A DNA stretch of 64,000 nt from Flavobacterium sedimenticola. GTDB taxonomy: Bacteria; Bacteroidota; Bacteroidia; Flavobacteriales; Flavobacteriaceae. How positions within the stretch are numbered: the first letter of the stretch is position 1; the number at the start of each line of letters is the position of its first letter. This document shows, one piece after another, positions 53,269 through 61,982 of the stretch. The stretch spans positions 310,001 to 374,000 of the forward strand of contig NZ_JASGBP010000001.1 in the NCBI RefSeq assembly GCF_030053345.1. The letters are read 5' to 3'. Under the pieces are notes generated by a model, which was not told the origin of the DNA, did not search any database, and saw nothing but the letters and a program-made list of their open reading frames with translations. Both the position numbers and the translations under genes were made by a program.

Positions 53269-53903
53269 AAACCAAAGTTTTCAACAGTATCTAAAAACAA
53301 AAAAAAGAATTTTTTTAAAATTTAAATTTTATAATGGTTATTATGGGGTGTTAATTGTGCGAATAACTTTTGAGTATTTTGTTTTTTAAAAAAGTTATCC
53401 TGATTTATACATAGAAATTAACAATGTTATTGAAATCTAATGTTCTTGAAATGAGTTAAAATTTGGTTTTTATTAACAGTTGTTAACAGCCAAAAAACAC
53501 TGTAAATTTTTAATAAGTTTTAAGGTTGATAATTGTTGAAAACCTACTTTTTTTTGCTGATAATTTTTCTAAAAAAAGCCAAAACTAAATTTGATTTTTT
53601 CATTTCAATTTTTGATTAGAAAAAAAAGAAATACAACTTTAAAAAACTTCTGATTTTCTTTCCAAAGTTGTTAACATTTAGTGTTAATTTAAAGTTAACT
53701 GATTATCAGATAATTGCAAATCATTGTCAACATACTATTATTTTAACAATTATATTGAAATTTACCCAATGATTTTCAATTAGTTGTACAATTATCTTAA
53801 AATATAATTTTGCTTGATTTTTAAAAATCAAGTAGTTACAATTAAGTAAGCATGCAAACGATACTTTATGTAAATTTGTATAACTATAAACACAATATTC
53901 CTC
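53269..53903. other. oriC: Candidate chromosomal replication origin (oriC)
   Basis: A 635-bp gene-free, roughly 80% A+T gap (78-85% in the three 60-base lines I counted). DnaA-box-like nonamers: TTTTCAACA at 53278, TTATTAACA at 53470, TTGTTAACA at 53480 and 53668, TTGTCAACA at 53724, and on the other strand TTTTCAACA (53534-53542) and TTATCAACC (53524-53532). They are related to TTATCCACA with 2 differences, or 3 for TTGTTAACA and TTGTCAACA. The pair at 53470/53480 is exactly 10 bp apart. A/T tracts (53290-53335, 53570-53650) could unwind. Gene direction flips here and parS sites are nearby. No dnaA is adjacent. Confidence 0.6.
53871..53878 (+). promoter_or_regulatory. Candidate -7 promoter element of rpiB
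   Basis: TAAATTTG matches TAnnTTTG, 25 bp before the rpiB ATG. No -33 TTG at the standard spacing. Confidence 0.45.
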
Positions 53904-54335
53904 ATGAAAATCTCCATCGGAAACGACCACGCCGGACCGGATTATAAAAATGCCATTGTGGCTTATTTAGAACAAAAAGGACATCAAGTAATCAACCACG
54001 GAACCAATACATTTGACAGTGTGGATTATCCCGACTTTGGGCATCCTGTAGCCATAGATGTAGCATCCGGTAAAGCCGATTTCGGCATTGTAATTTGCGG
54101 TTCCGGTAACGGAATCAATATGACGGTAAACAAACACCAAAGCATTCGCTCGGCTTTGTGTTGGATGAAAGAAATTGCGGCTTTGGCGCGTCAGCATAAT
54201 GATGCCAATATTATTAGTATTCCGGCACGATACACCTCCATTCAACAAGCGGTTGAAATGGTGGATACTTTTTTGAACACCGATTTTGAGGGAGGAAGAC
54301 ATGCCAACAGAGTTCATAAAATAGCCTGTCCGTAA
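53904..54335 (+). CDS. rpiB: Ribose-5-phosphate isomerase B
   Basis: A 143-residue RpiB/LacAB protein. It begins MKISIGNDHAGPDYKNAIV (substrate-binding Asp8, His9), with active-site Cys65 in IVICGSGNGINMTVNKH and the R/H region SALCWMKEIAALARQHNDANIISIPARYT. It interconverts ribose-5-phosphate and ribulose-5-phosphate in the pentose phosphate pathway. First gene of the rightward run from the putative origin; a membrane protein gene follows 3 bp later. Confidence 0.94.
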   Translation: MKISIGNDHAGPDYKNAIVAYLEQKGHQVINHGTNTFDSVDYPDFGHPVAIDVASGKADFGIVICGSGNGINMTVNKHQSIRSALCWMKEIAALARQHNDANIISIPARYTSIQQAVEMVDTFLNTDFEGGRHANRVHKIACP

Positions 54336-54338
54336 TTT

Positions 54339-54656
54339 ATGTATCCTAAAACCGCTATAGAGTATAATAATGTAGGCCGAAAAACAGCCTTAGCGACTTT
54401 CCTGATCGGGAGCTTGATTGTGGCGCTTTATTATTTTACAACCTATAGCGGTGTGATTTACATTAGTCTTTTCTATATGATTTCTTTTTTTCTTTTAAAC
54501 AGTATCGTTTCTATATCTCTGATTCTGTTTTTACTCAAGAATAAAAAAGAAAAAAAATCAATTTTAGTGACCCTTTTTCTAATGTCACTTAATTTGCCCA
54601 TAGGATATGTTTATTTGCAGTTAGGATTTAAAATTTATGCCCATACCAATATTTAA
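54339..54656 (+). CDS. Hypothetical small membrane protein
   Basis: A 105-residue protein with three hydrophobic segments (about 15-34, 40-62, 72-95) separated by a basic loop (LLKNKKEKKSILVT). No family recognised. It is tightly spaced between rpiB and the CDF transporter gene (3-bp gaps), so probably in one transcript. Confidence 0.75.
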   Translation: MYPKTAIEYNNVGRKTALATFLIGSLIVALYYFTTYSGVIYISLFYMISFFLLNSIVSISLILFLLKNKKEKKSILVTLFLMSLNLPIGYVYLQLGFKIYAHTNI

Positions 54657-54659
54657 AAA

Positions 54660-55562
54660 ATGAGCGAAATACACATCCACAAACATGAGGTAAAGGGAAA
54701 GAATTTAGCGGTTTCTATACTTTTAAACTTAGTAATAACCATTGCTCAAGTGGTGGGAGGTATTATTTCGGGAAGCCTGTCTTTGATATCGGATGCTTTG
54801 CATAATTTTTCGGATGTTCTTTCGTTGGTTTTTAGCTATGTAGCGCATAAATTATCTCGCAGAAAAGCCTCTATTAAAAACACCTTTGGTTTTAAAAGAG
54901 CTGAATTAATCGCTGCCTTTGTCAATGCTTCCACCTTGGTTATTGTGGCTTTTATTCTCATTTACGGTGCAGTCGAACGATTTTTCAATCCACATCCTAT
55001 TGAATCGGATTTGGTAATTTGGTTGGCATTATTAGGAATTATTGTCAACGGTCTTTCGGTTGTTTTTCTGCGAAAAGATGCGGAACACAATCTCAATATG
55101 AAATCGGCCTATTTTCATTTGTTAACCGATATGATGGCTTCTGTAGCGGTTTTATCCGGTGGTTTGTTGATGAAATTTTTCGGCTGGTTTTGGGTCGACG
55201 GTGTCATGACCATTGCTATAGCCATATATCTGATTTTTGTTGGTTTAAAATTGTTGATGGAATCAACCAAAATGCTCATGCTTTTTACCCCCGATTTTAT
55301 AGATATCAAGGATTTAGTTCGCGAGGTGCATAAAATTCCGGGAGTGAACAAATTTCATCATATTCATGTATGGCATCTCAACGATGAAGAGTTGCATTTA
55401 GAAGCCCATTTGGATTGTTCTGAAGACATCAGAATGAGTGAGTTCAACAACCTATTACGCGAAATTGAACAGGTGCTTTTTCATCAATTCCATATCAACC
55501 ATATCAATATTCAGCCCGAGTTTAAGAAAGATGATTCAAAAGACTTTATCGTTCAGGACTAA
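54660..55562 (+). CDS. Cation diffusion facilitator (CDF) family metal transporter
   Basis: A 300-residue CDF protein. It has a His-containing N-terminus (SEIHIHKHEVKGK), six membrane segments, the metal-site motif SLSLISDALHNFSDVLSL (helix 2) and HLLTDMMASVAVLSGG (helix 5), and a C-terminal cytoplasmic domain (VNKFHHIHVWHLNDEELHLEAHLDC). HxxxD in both metal helices is typical of Zn2+ exporters, driven by proton antiport. Metal preference is inferred, not proven. The nnrD start overlaps its stop. Confidence 0.92.
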   Translation: MSEIHIHKHEVKGKNLAVSILLNLVITIAQVVGGIISGSLSLISDALHNFSDVLSLVFSYVAHKLSRRKASIKNTFGFKRAELIAAFVNASTLVIVAFILIYGAVERFFNPHPIESDLVIWLALLGIIVNGLSVVFLRKDAEHNLNMKSAYFHLLTDMMASVAVLSGGLLMKFFGWFWVDGVMTIAIAIYLIFVGLKLLMESTKMLMLFTPDFIDIKDLVREVHKIPGVNKFHHIHVWHLNDEELHLEAHLDCSEDIRMSEFNNLLREIEQVLFHQFHINHINIQPEFKKDDSKDFIVQD

Positions 55563-56410
55563 TGAATTCACTCGACCTACATACCATTCAAGCTATTGTT
55601 AAAAAGCGAAATCCCAACGCGAATAAAAGTCATCACGGCCACGCTTTACTCGTCGCCGGTAGCAAAGCCAAAATGGGCGCCGCTATTATTGCAGCCAAAG
55701 CCTGTTTAAGAAGCGGCGCCGGTTTGGTTACCCTCAACATTTCCAGAAAAGAACGCCAAGCGGTTTTTGCCGCAATTCCCGAAGCCATGATTGCCTTCAG
55801 AGAAGAAGACCATTCGTTGGAAAAGCATACCGCTTTTGGCATCGGACCGGGTTTAGGAACCGATAAGTCGGCCGAACGGAAAGTGGCGTCACTTTTGGAA
55901 AACATTAAGCTACCGATAGTTTTAGATGCCGATGCACTGACGGTTTTAGCCAACAATCCGAAACTATTCACCAAAATCCCACCCAATTCCATCGTAACAC
56001 CGCACGAAAAAGAATTCGACCGTATGTTCGGTCAACATGCGAATAACCCTGACAGACGGCAAACGGCTATCCAAAAAGCAACCGAATTCCAGTTGGTTAT
56101 TGTTTTAAAAAGCAGTCAAACGTTCATCACAAACGGGAGCCAAAATTTTCTAAACACTACCGGCAATGCCGGCCTAGCCAAAGGCGGTTCGGGCGATGCG
56201 TTGACCGGAATGATTACGGCTTTTACAGCTCAAGGCTACGAACCCTTACAAGCCGCTTGTTTGGGTGTTTTTCTCCACGGATTGGCGGCCGATATTACCC
56301 TGGAAACGCAAAGCGAGGAAAGCATGCTCATTTCGGATGTGATTGAAAATATCGGAAAGGCATTTCGGAAAATAGAGATTAAAGATGAAGGGCTTTCCAA
56401 AAAAGGATAA
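55562..56410 (+). CDS. nnrD: ADP-dependent NAD(P)H-hydrate dehydratase (stand-alone)
   Basis: A 282-residue carbohydrate-kinase-like dehydratase. SHHGHALLVAGSKAKMGAAIIAAKACLRSGAGLVTL binds nucleotide, then GIGPGLGTDKSAE, DADALT, ATPHEKEF-like VTPHEKEFDRMFG, and the GGSGDALTGM signature (about 212-221). It repairs the hydrated form of NAD(P)H. It is often fused to an NnrE epimerase domain; here there is no N-terminal YjeF domain, so the epimerase must be elsewhere. It overlaps the CDF stop by one base. Confidence 0.92.
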   Translation: MNSLDLHTIQAIVKKRNPNANKSHHGHALLVAGSKAKMGAAIIAAKACLRSGAGLVTLNISRKERQAVFAAIPEAMIAFREEDHSLEKHTAFGIGPGLGTDKSAERKVASLLENIKLPIVLDADALTVLANNPKLFTKIPPNSIVTPHEKEFDRMFGQHANNPDRRQTAIQKATEFQLVIVLKSSQTFITNGSQNFLNTTGNAGLAKGGSGDALTGMITAFTAQGYEPLQAACLGVFLHGLAADITLETQSEESMLISDVIENIGKAFRKIEIKDEGLSKKG

Positions 56411-56654
56411 AACTTCCCACCATAAAAACGAAAACCGGAATACCGACAAAGAGGTTTAAATTTCGCTTTAGTGTCAGGGATTTTCGGTGAAACAAATAAC
56501 TTTCACCCAACAAAAAAAACGACCATAAAAATAAGCCCGTGTAAATACTCAAAGCATAGGCAAGATAAAACTCCTCAAAATCAAGGAAGAAAAAGATACT
56601 GCCCATACAAAGTAGCACCAACAGCAGAATTCGCAGGAAAAAATATTTTATCAT
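56379..56654 (-). CDS. Hypothetical small membrane protein
   Basis: A 91-residue protein with three hydrophobic segments (about 4-24, 30-48, 66-90), Phe/Leu-rich, with basic RKSLTLKRN loop. It overlaps the end of nnrD by 32 bp in convergent orientation. No family recognised. The hydrophobic pattern and clean start support a real gene. Confidence 0.65.
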   Translation of the reverse strand: MIKYFFLRILLLVLLCMGSIFFFLDFEEFYLAYALSIYTGLFLWSFFLLGESYLFHRKSLTLKRNLNLFVGIPVFVFMVGSFILFWKALHL

Positions 56655-56682
56655 TGCATTGATTTAGCCCAAAAATACAAAA

Positions 56683-58809
56683 ATGACCCAGATTCAATTC
56701 ATCCAAAATCATATTTCGGCTTCACCCAAAAGTATCGAAGCCACGTTGCAATTATTATCCGAAGATTGCACCATTCCTTTTATTTCGCGTTACCGAAAAG
56801 ACCAAACCGGAAATTTAGACGAAACCGTTATCGAACAAATTGCCAAATTGTCCAAACAGTTCGACGATATCAACAAGCGCAAAGAAAGTGTTCTGAAATC
56901 GATAGAAGAACAAGGGCAACTGACGGCGGATTTAAAAACCAAAATTGAAAACAGCTTCGATTTACAAGAAATAGAAGATTGGTATTTACCCTATAAAAAG
57001 AGGAAAAAAACCCGTGCTGATGTGGCTCGTGAAAATGGTTTGGAACCGTTAGCCAAAATTATTATGGCGCAAAATTCCGACGATATTGAGTTTGTCGCTT
57101 CCCAATATATAAACGCCAAAGTATCCAATGAAGATGAAGCGCTGCAAGGCGCACGCGACATCATAGCGGAATGGATTAACGAAAACAGCTTTATCCGTAA
57201 AAACCTGCGTCGAATGTTCCAGAGAAAAGCGGTCATAGAAACCAAAGTGGTCAAAACCAAAAAAGACGACGAAGCGGCTCAAAAATTTGCCCAGTATTTC
57301 GATTGGGCCGAACCCATTGCCAAAGCACCATCGCACCGCTTATTAGCCATGCTTCGTGCCGAAGCTGAAGGGTATGTGAAATTAAATGTCGCTTTAGATT
57401 CTAATGAAGAAGCCATCGAATTCATCGAAAACAATACCATCAAAAACAATCGCGAAACAGCAAATCAATTGCGCTTAGCCATAAAAGACAGTTACAAACG
57501 CTTGCTCGAACCGGCCATTGCCAACGAAACCCTTCAGGAAGCCAAAGCCAAAGCCGACAGCAAAGCCATCGAAGTATTTGCCAGCAATTTGAGTCAATTG
57601 CTCTTAGCACCGCCATTGGGAGAAAAGCGAATCTTAGCCATCGATCCGGGCTATCGCAGCGGCTGTAAAGTGGTTTGCCTCGACGAAAAAGGCGACTTGC
57701 TCTACAACGAAACCATCTATCCGCATCAACCACAAAACGAAACGGCTATGGCGATGAAAAAAATTAAATCGATGGTCAACGCCTACAATATCGAAGCCAT
57801 TTCCATCGGAAACGGAACCGCCAGTCGCGAAACCGAATTCTTCATCAAAAAAATTGCGTTTGATAAGCCGGTACAGGTTTTTGTGGTTTCCGAAGCCGGT
57901 GCTTCGGTGTATTCGGCCAGCAAAATTGCCCGCGACGAATTCCCTAATTTCGACGTTACCGTGCGCGGTTCGGTTTCTATCGGCAGACGCCTTTCCGATC
58001 CGTTGGCCGAGCTGGTGAAAATCGACCCGAAATCCATCGGTGTCGGCCAATACCAACACGATGTCGACCAAACCAAACTCAAAGAGGAACTCGACACCGT
58101 AGTGGTGCGCTGCGTGAATTCGGTCGGCATCAACATCAACACCGCCAGTAAATCGCTCTTAAGTTATGTCTCGGGAATCGGTGAAAAAATGGCCGAAAAT
58201 ATTGTTGCCTATCGCACGGAAAACGGTCCGTTCGAAGACCGAAAACAGCTCAAAAAAGTACCGCGTTTAGGCGATAAAGCATTCCAACAAGCCGCGGCTT
58301 TTATCCGAATCAAAGACGGCAAAAATCCGCTGGACAATTCGGCCGTACATCCGGAAGCCTATGCCGTAGTTGAAAAAATGGCGAAAGATGTCGGACTGAA
58401 AACAGCGGAACTAATCGGAAAAAAAGACAAAATCGCCTTAATCAAACCTGAAAATTACATGACCAACGACATCGGAATTTTGGCCATTAAAGACATTTTA
58501 AAGGAGTTGGAAAAGCCCGGACTCGACCCGAGAAAGGCGGCCAAAATCTTCGAATTCGACCCGAATGTCAAAACCATCAAAGATTTGCGTTCCGGCATGA
58601 TTTTACCCGGAATTGTCAACAATATCACGGCTTTCGGTTGTTTTGTCGACATCGGCATCAAGGAAAGCGGTTTGGTACACATTTCCCAACTCAAAGCCGG
58701 GTTTGTGTCCGATGTAAACGAAGTGGTCAAGTTGCACCAACACGTGCAAGTTAAAGTGGTCGAGGTAGACGAAGACCGAAAACGCATTCAATTGACCATG
58801 ATTTTGTAG
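56683..58809 (+). CDS. tex: Tex-family S1 RNA-binding protein
   Basis: A 708-residue Tex: N-terminal helical part (SRYRKDQTGNLDE, EDWYLPYKKRKKTRADVARENGLEPLA), a YqgF/RNase-H-like domain (ILAIDPGYRSGCKVVCLDEKGDLL, ISIGNGTASRETE), helix-hairpin-helix repeats (INTASKSLLSYVSGIGEKMAENIVAYR) and a C-terminal S1 domain (LPGIVNNITAFGCFVDIGIKESGLVHISQL). It acts on RNA/transcription complexes. Its stop codon TAG is the first three bases of repeat copy C. Confidence 0.95.
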   Translation: MTQIQFIQNHISASPKSIEATLQLLSEDCTIPFISRYRKDQTGNLDETVIEQIAKLSKQFDDINKRKESVLKSIEEQGQLTADLKTKIENSFDLQEIEDWYLPYKKRKKTRADVARENGLEPLAKIIMAQNSDDIEFVASQYINAKVSNEDEALQGARDIIAEWINENSFIRKNLRRMFQRKAVIETKVVKTKKDDEAAQKFAQYFDWAEPIAKAPSHRLLAMLRAEAEGYVKLNVALDSNEEAIEFIENNTIKNNRETANQLRLAIKDSYKRLLEPAIANETLQEAKAKADSKAIEVFASNLSQLLLAPPLGEKRILAIDPGYRSGCKVVCLDEKGDLLYNETIYPHQPQNETAMAMKKIKSMVNAYNIEAISIGNGTASRETEFFIKKIAFDKPVQVFVVSEAGASVYSASKIARDEFPNFDVTVRGSVSIGRRLSDPLAELVKIDPKSIGVGQYQHDVDQTKLKEELDTVVVRCVNSVGININTASKSLLSYVSGIGEKMAENIVAYRTENGPFEDRKQLKKVPRLGDKAFQQAAAFIRIKDGKNPLDNSAVHPEAYAVVEKMAKDVGLKTAELIGKKDKIALIKPENYMTNDIGILAIKDILKELEKPGLDPRKAAKIFEFDPNVKTIKDLRSGMILPGIVNNITAFGCFVDIGIKESGLVHISQLKAGFVSDVNEVVKLHQHVQVKVVEVDEDRKRIQLTMIL

Positions 58810-58843
58810 GAGCTAATCCCGCTTTCCATGACAATCGGGGCTA
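58807..58843 (+). repeat. Intergenic 3'-flank repeat element, minimal copy C (37 bp)
   Basis: TAGGAGCTAATCCCGC at one end and CAATCGGGGCTA at the other, with only CTTTCCATGA-like 9-10 bp between. It shows both conserved arms of the family side by side, without the hairpin interior. The first TAG is the tex stop codon. Confidence 0.75.
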
Positions 58844-58884
58844 AAAAAAATCCCAAACACGAGTATTATATTCGTGTTTGGGAT
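58842..58884 (-). terminator. Intrinsic terminator of tatA
   Basis: A 13-bp perfect stem (58850-58862 with 58872-58884; loop 9) followed on the minus strand by a T8 tract (58843-58850). It is 24 bp past the tatA stop and partly borrows the repeat's end. Confidence 0.85.
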
Positions 58885-58908
58885 AGTACTATCGGAACAG
58901 GAAAGCGT

Positions 58909-59091
58909 TTATTCTTTCGTAGTTTCTTCTTCTTTTTTAGAATTTGCCGGTTGTTCTCCTTTTGAAGCGTCCTTAAATTCTTTAACTCCGGCACCAAGAC
59001 CTTTCATTAATTCAGGAATTTTTTTACCTCCAAAAAGTAATAAAATAACAACTAAAATTACAATCCATTCGGTTGCACCCATTCTTCCCAT
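58909..59091 (-). CDS. tatA: Sec-independent (Tat) translocase subunit TatA/E
   Basis: A 60-residue TatA: an N-terminal transmembrane helix ([35 protein letters not shown]) with the FGxxKxPE hinge, an amphipathic helix, and an acidic/Lys tail. It forms the pore component of the twin-arginine system with TatC, which is not in this window. The gene is alone, reversed relative to its neighbours, with its own terminator. Confidence 0.93.
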   Translation of the reverse strand: MGRMGATEWIVILVVILLLFGGKKIPELMKGLGAGVKEFKDASKGEQPANSKKEEETTKE

Positions 59092-59136
59092 GATATATAA
59101 AATTTTTGCTTTTGCGAATTAGTATTAATCGACCAC

Positions 59137-59144
59137 AAATGTAT
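59137..59144 (-). promoter_or_regulatory. Candidate -7 promoter element of tatA
   Basis: TACATTTG on the minus strand, 45 bp upstream of the tatA start. The -33 element is unclear. Confidence 0.4.
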
Positions 59145-59233
59145 GAAGAAAATAAACACCGCTCTTCATTTTACCACAATATTTACAGTCAAATATCGTT
59201 AAACTTTATGAATCCTTTAGCAATTATAATTTC

Positions 59234-59241
59234 TATATTTG
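59234..59241 (+). promoter_or_regulatory. Candidate -7 promoter element of the M23 peptidase gene
   Basis: TATATTTG, 17 bp before the ATG at 59259. No TTG at the standard distance upstream. Confidence 0.45.
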
Positions 59242-59258
59242 TGATATAATCCTTGAAG

Positions 59259-60128
59259 ATGTCCGAAAAAAGACTAAAACGCAAAAAAATAAAGAAGAAA
59301 CTCTTCACCAAAAACCGCTTGGTGATTTTAAATGAGGAAACCTTTGAAGAAGTTTTTTCATTGCGTTTAACGCTTATGAATGTCTTTGTGGTCGCCACTA
59401 TCGGAGCCTTACTCATTATTTTTGTTACCACCTACATCATTGCTTTTACGCCATTACGCGAGTACATTCCGGGTTATGCTTCCACCAAGTTAAAAAGAGA
59501 TGCTACCGAACTGGCCTTGAAATCCGATTCGTTGTCCTTGGCGTTAAAAAAGAATGAAGCGTATATTGCTTCCATAAAACGCGTCCTGAGCGGCGATTTG
59601 GATTATGCCAAATTCAGCAAAGATTCGATTACGGCGACCAACATGGAAACCATAGCCGAGGAAGACTTACAACCGACCAAAGCCGATTTGAAACTTCGAG
59701 AGGAAGTTGCACGAGAAGACAAATACAACCTGTTTGAAAAAGCCAAACCGAAAGTAAGTGCGGTACTCTTTCCGCCGGCCAAAGGAATGGTGACCGAAAA
59801 ATTCAACCCAAAAGAAAAGCATTTCGCCGTTGATGTGGCGTTGGCCAAAAACACGCCCATCAAATCGGTATTGAGCGGCAACGTCATTTTTGCCGATTGG
59901 ACACCGACCACCGGAAACGTAATCATCATCCGTCATAATAACGGCTTTATATCGGCATACAAACACGCAGCCTCCTTAACTAAAGAACAAGGCGATGCGG
60001 TGCGAACCGGAGAAGTCATTGCGTTAGCAGGTTCAACCGGACAAGAGTCCACCGGAGTGCATTTGCATTTTGAGTTGTGGAAAGACGGCTATCCTATTGA
60101 CCCAACCATTTTTATCGAATTTGAATAG
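59259..60128 (+). CDS. M23-family (LytM-type) metallopeptidase
   Basis: The start is ATG at 59259 (MSEKRLKRKKIKKKLF); an upstream in-frame TTG is not preferred. The 289-residue product has a basic cytoplasmic N-terminus, one membrane segment (about 40-62), a coiled-coil linker, and a C-terminal M23 domain with HFAVDVA (H-x3-D metal ligands) and HLHFELW. Both ligands look intact, so it may be an active endopeptidase or an activator of cell-wall hydrolases. The SdpI gene starts 1 bp after its stop. Confidence 0.9.
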   Translation: MSEKRLKRKKIKKKLFTKNRLVILNEETFEEVFSLRLTLMNVFVVATIGALLIIFVTTYIIAFTPLREYIPGYASTKLKRDATELALKSDSLSLALKKNEAYIASIKRVLSGDLDYAKFSKDSITATNMETIAEEDLQPTKADLKLREEVAREDKYNLFEKAKPKVSAVLFPPAKGMVTEKFNPKEKHFAVDVALAKNTPIKSVLSGNVIFADWTPTTGNVIIIRHNNGFISAYKHAASLTKEQGDAVRTGEVIALAGSTGQESTGVHLHFELWKDGYPIDPTIFIEFE

Positions 60129-60129
60129 C

Positions 60130-60495
60130 ATGGAAGATTTTTTAATTCTCATAGTCGAAAAACTCTTTTTTATGCCTTTTTTAATTGGGGTAATTTTTGT
60201 GATTACGGCACTCATTTCACTCCGTTTTCCGCCCAAAAAAATCAACTATTTATACGGCTACAGAACCGGAAATTCTATGAAAAACCAACAGGTTTGGAAT
60301 TTCGCTCAAAAATATTCTTCCATTAAAATGCTGCAAAGCGGCTTTTTCCTGGTGGTCGTTTCGTTTCTGGGACTGGTTTTTCACCCCGATGAAAAACTAC
60401 AGGTCATCATCGGAATAGCGCTGTCGGCATTGGTTTGTGTCTATTTGTTTTGGAGTACCGAAAGAGCGATTAAAAAGAATTTTCCAAACGAATAA
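60130..60495 (+). CDS. SdpI-family membrane protein
   Basis: The start is ATG at 60130 (MEDFLILIVEKLFFMPF); the open frame further upstream overlaps the M23 gene. The 121-residue product has three hydrophobic segments (about 3-30, 75-92, 97-112) and the SdpI-type motif YLYGYRTGNSMKNQQVWNFAQKYSS. SdpI in Bacillus gives immunity to a killing peptide; here no toxin genes are nearby, so the role may differ. It is packed between the M23 and GH3 genes. Confidence 0.85.
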   Translation: MEDFLILIVEKLFFMPFLIGVIFVITALISLRFPPKKINYLYGYRTGNSMKNQQVWNFAQKYSSIKMLQSGFFLVVVSFLGLVFHPDEKLQVIIGIALSALVCVYLFWSTERAIKKNFPNE

Positions 60496-60497
60496 TT

Positions 60498-61982
60498 ATG
60501 TCCATCAAATCCTTCGCTGCGAAATTATTTGCACAATACATTCACAATAAAGTCCAAGCCTGGGCGACCAAACCGGTGGAAACCCAAGAAAAAGTGTTTC
60601 GGGATTTAATTGCACAAGCCCAACACACGCAATTTGGCAAAGACCACGATTTTGCCAACATCAAATCGTTTGCAGACTTTGCCGCTAAAGTACCTATTCG
60701 CGATTACGAGCAACTACGTCCTTACATTGACCGCGTGGTCAAAGGCGAAGAAGACATTCTCTGGAAAGGCAAACCCATTTACTTTGCCAAAACCTCCGGA
60801 ACCACTTCGGGCGCCAAATACATTCCGCTCACCAAAGAGTCGATGCCGTACCATATCGAAGCCGCTCGAAATGCCATCTTGAGTTACATACACGAAACCG
60901 GCAAAGCCGACTTTGTCAACGGCAAAATGATTTTCCTCCAAGGCAGCCCGATTTTAGAAGAAAAAAACGGCATCAAACTCGGTCGACTCTCCGGGATTGT
61001 AGCCCATTTCGTCCCGAAATACCTCCAAAAAAACCGCATGCCGAGTTGGGAAACCAACTGCATTGAAGATTGGGAAACCAAGGTCGACGCCATAGTCGAG
61101 GAAACCTTTCACGAAAACATGACCGTGATTTCCGGCATTCCGTCATGGGTGCAAATGTATTTCGAAAAGCTGCAGCAAAAAGGGAATAAACCCGTTGGCG
61201 AGATTTTTAAAAACTTTAATTTGTTCATTTACGGCGGGGTGAATTACGAACCGTATCGGGCCAAATTTGAAAATTTAATCGGGCGTAAAGTAGATGCCAT
61301 CGAGCTGTTTCCGGCTTCCGAAGGTTTCTTCGCCTACCAAGATTCCCAAAAAGAAAAAGGCATGTTGTTGTTGCTCAATTCGGGCATCTTTTACGAATTT
61401 GTCAAAGCCGAGGAATTTTTCACCGAAAATCCTAAAAGGTATACTATCGGCGAAGTCGAGCTGGGCGTGAACTACGTTTTGCTGCTTTCCACCAATGCCG
61501 GACTTTGGGCGTACAACATCGGCGACACCGTTCAGTTTACGAGTGTACAACCGTATCGCGTTATCGTTTCGGGTCGCATCAAACATTACATTTCGGCCTT
61601 TGGCGAGCACGTCATTGGTAAAGAAGTCGAAAGCGCGCTGCAGGAAGCTATGTCGGGTACCAATGTCCGCGTGAACGAATTTACCGTGGCGCCGCAAATC
61701 ACACCCAACCAAGGATTGCCGTACCACGAATGGCTCATCGAATTTGAAAACGAACCGGAAAACACGGAAGAATTTGCGCTCAAAATCGACCAAGCTATGC
61801 GAAAACAAAACACCTATTACGACGATTTAATTGTGGGCCACGTGTTGCGAACGCTTGTGATTACCAAAGTTGCTAAAAACGGGTTCCAGGAATACATGAA
61901 ATCTATTGGCAAACTCGGCGGTCAAAACAAATTGCCGCGCTTGGCGAACGACCGAAAGATAGCCGACTTTTTTTCCAAGTAG
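60498..61982 (+). CDS. GH3-family acyl-adenylating protein
   Basis: A 494-residue GH3 auxin-responsive-promoter-family homologue. Typical blocks: QHTQFGKDHDFANI at the N-terminus, VPIRDYEQLRPYIDRVVKGEEDILW, the ATP-binding FAKTSGTTSGAKYIPLT, ELFPASEGFFAYQ, and GDTVQFTSVQPYRVIVSGRIKHYISAFGEHV. In plants it conjugates amino acids to acids; in Bacteroidota the substrate is unknown. It starts 2 bp after SdpI. Its stop TAG is the first word of repeat copy D. Confidence 0.9.
   Translation: MSIKSFAAKLFAQYIHNKVQAWATKPVETQEKVFRDLIAQAQHTQFGKDHDFANIKSFADFAAKVPIRDYEQLRPYIDRVVKGEEDILWKGKPIYFAKTSGTTSGAKYIPLTKESMPYHIEAARNAILSYIHETGKADFVNGKMIFLQGSPILEEKNGIKLGRLSGIVAHFVPKYLQKNRMPSWETNCIEDWETKVDAIVEETFHENMTVISGIPSWVQMYFEKLQQKGNKPVGEIFKNFNLFIYGGVNYEPYRAKFENLIGRKVDAIELFPASEGFFAYQDSQKEKGMLLLLNSGIFYEFVKAEEFFTENPKRYTIGEVELGVNYVLLLSTNAGLWAYNIGDTVQFTSVQPYRVIVSGRIKHYISAFGEHVIGKEVESALQEAMSGTNVRVNEFTVAPQITPNQGLPYHEWLIEFENEPENTEEFALKIDQAMRKQNTYYDDLIVGHVLRTLVITKVAKNGFQEYMKSIGKLGGQNKLPRLANDRKIADFFSK

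Noticed and set aside
59253..59258. TTG start for the M23 gene
   Set aside because: ATG six bases later is the more probable start and is closer to the usual distance from the -7 element.
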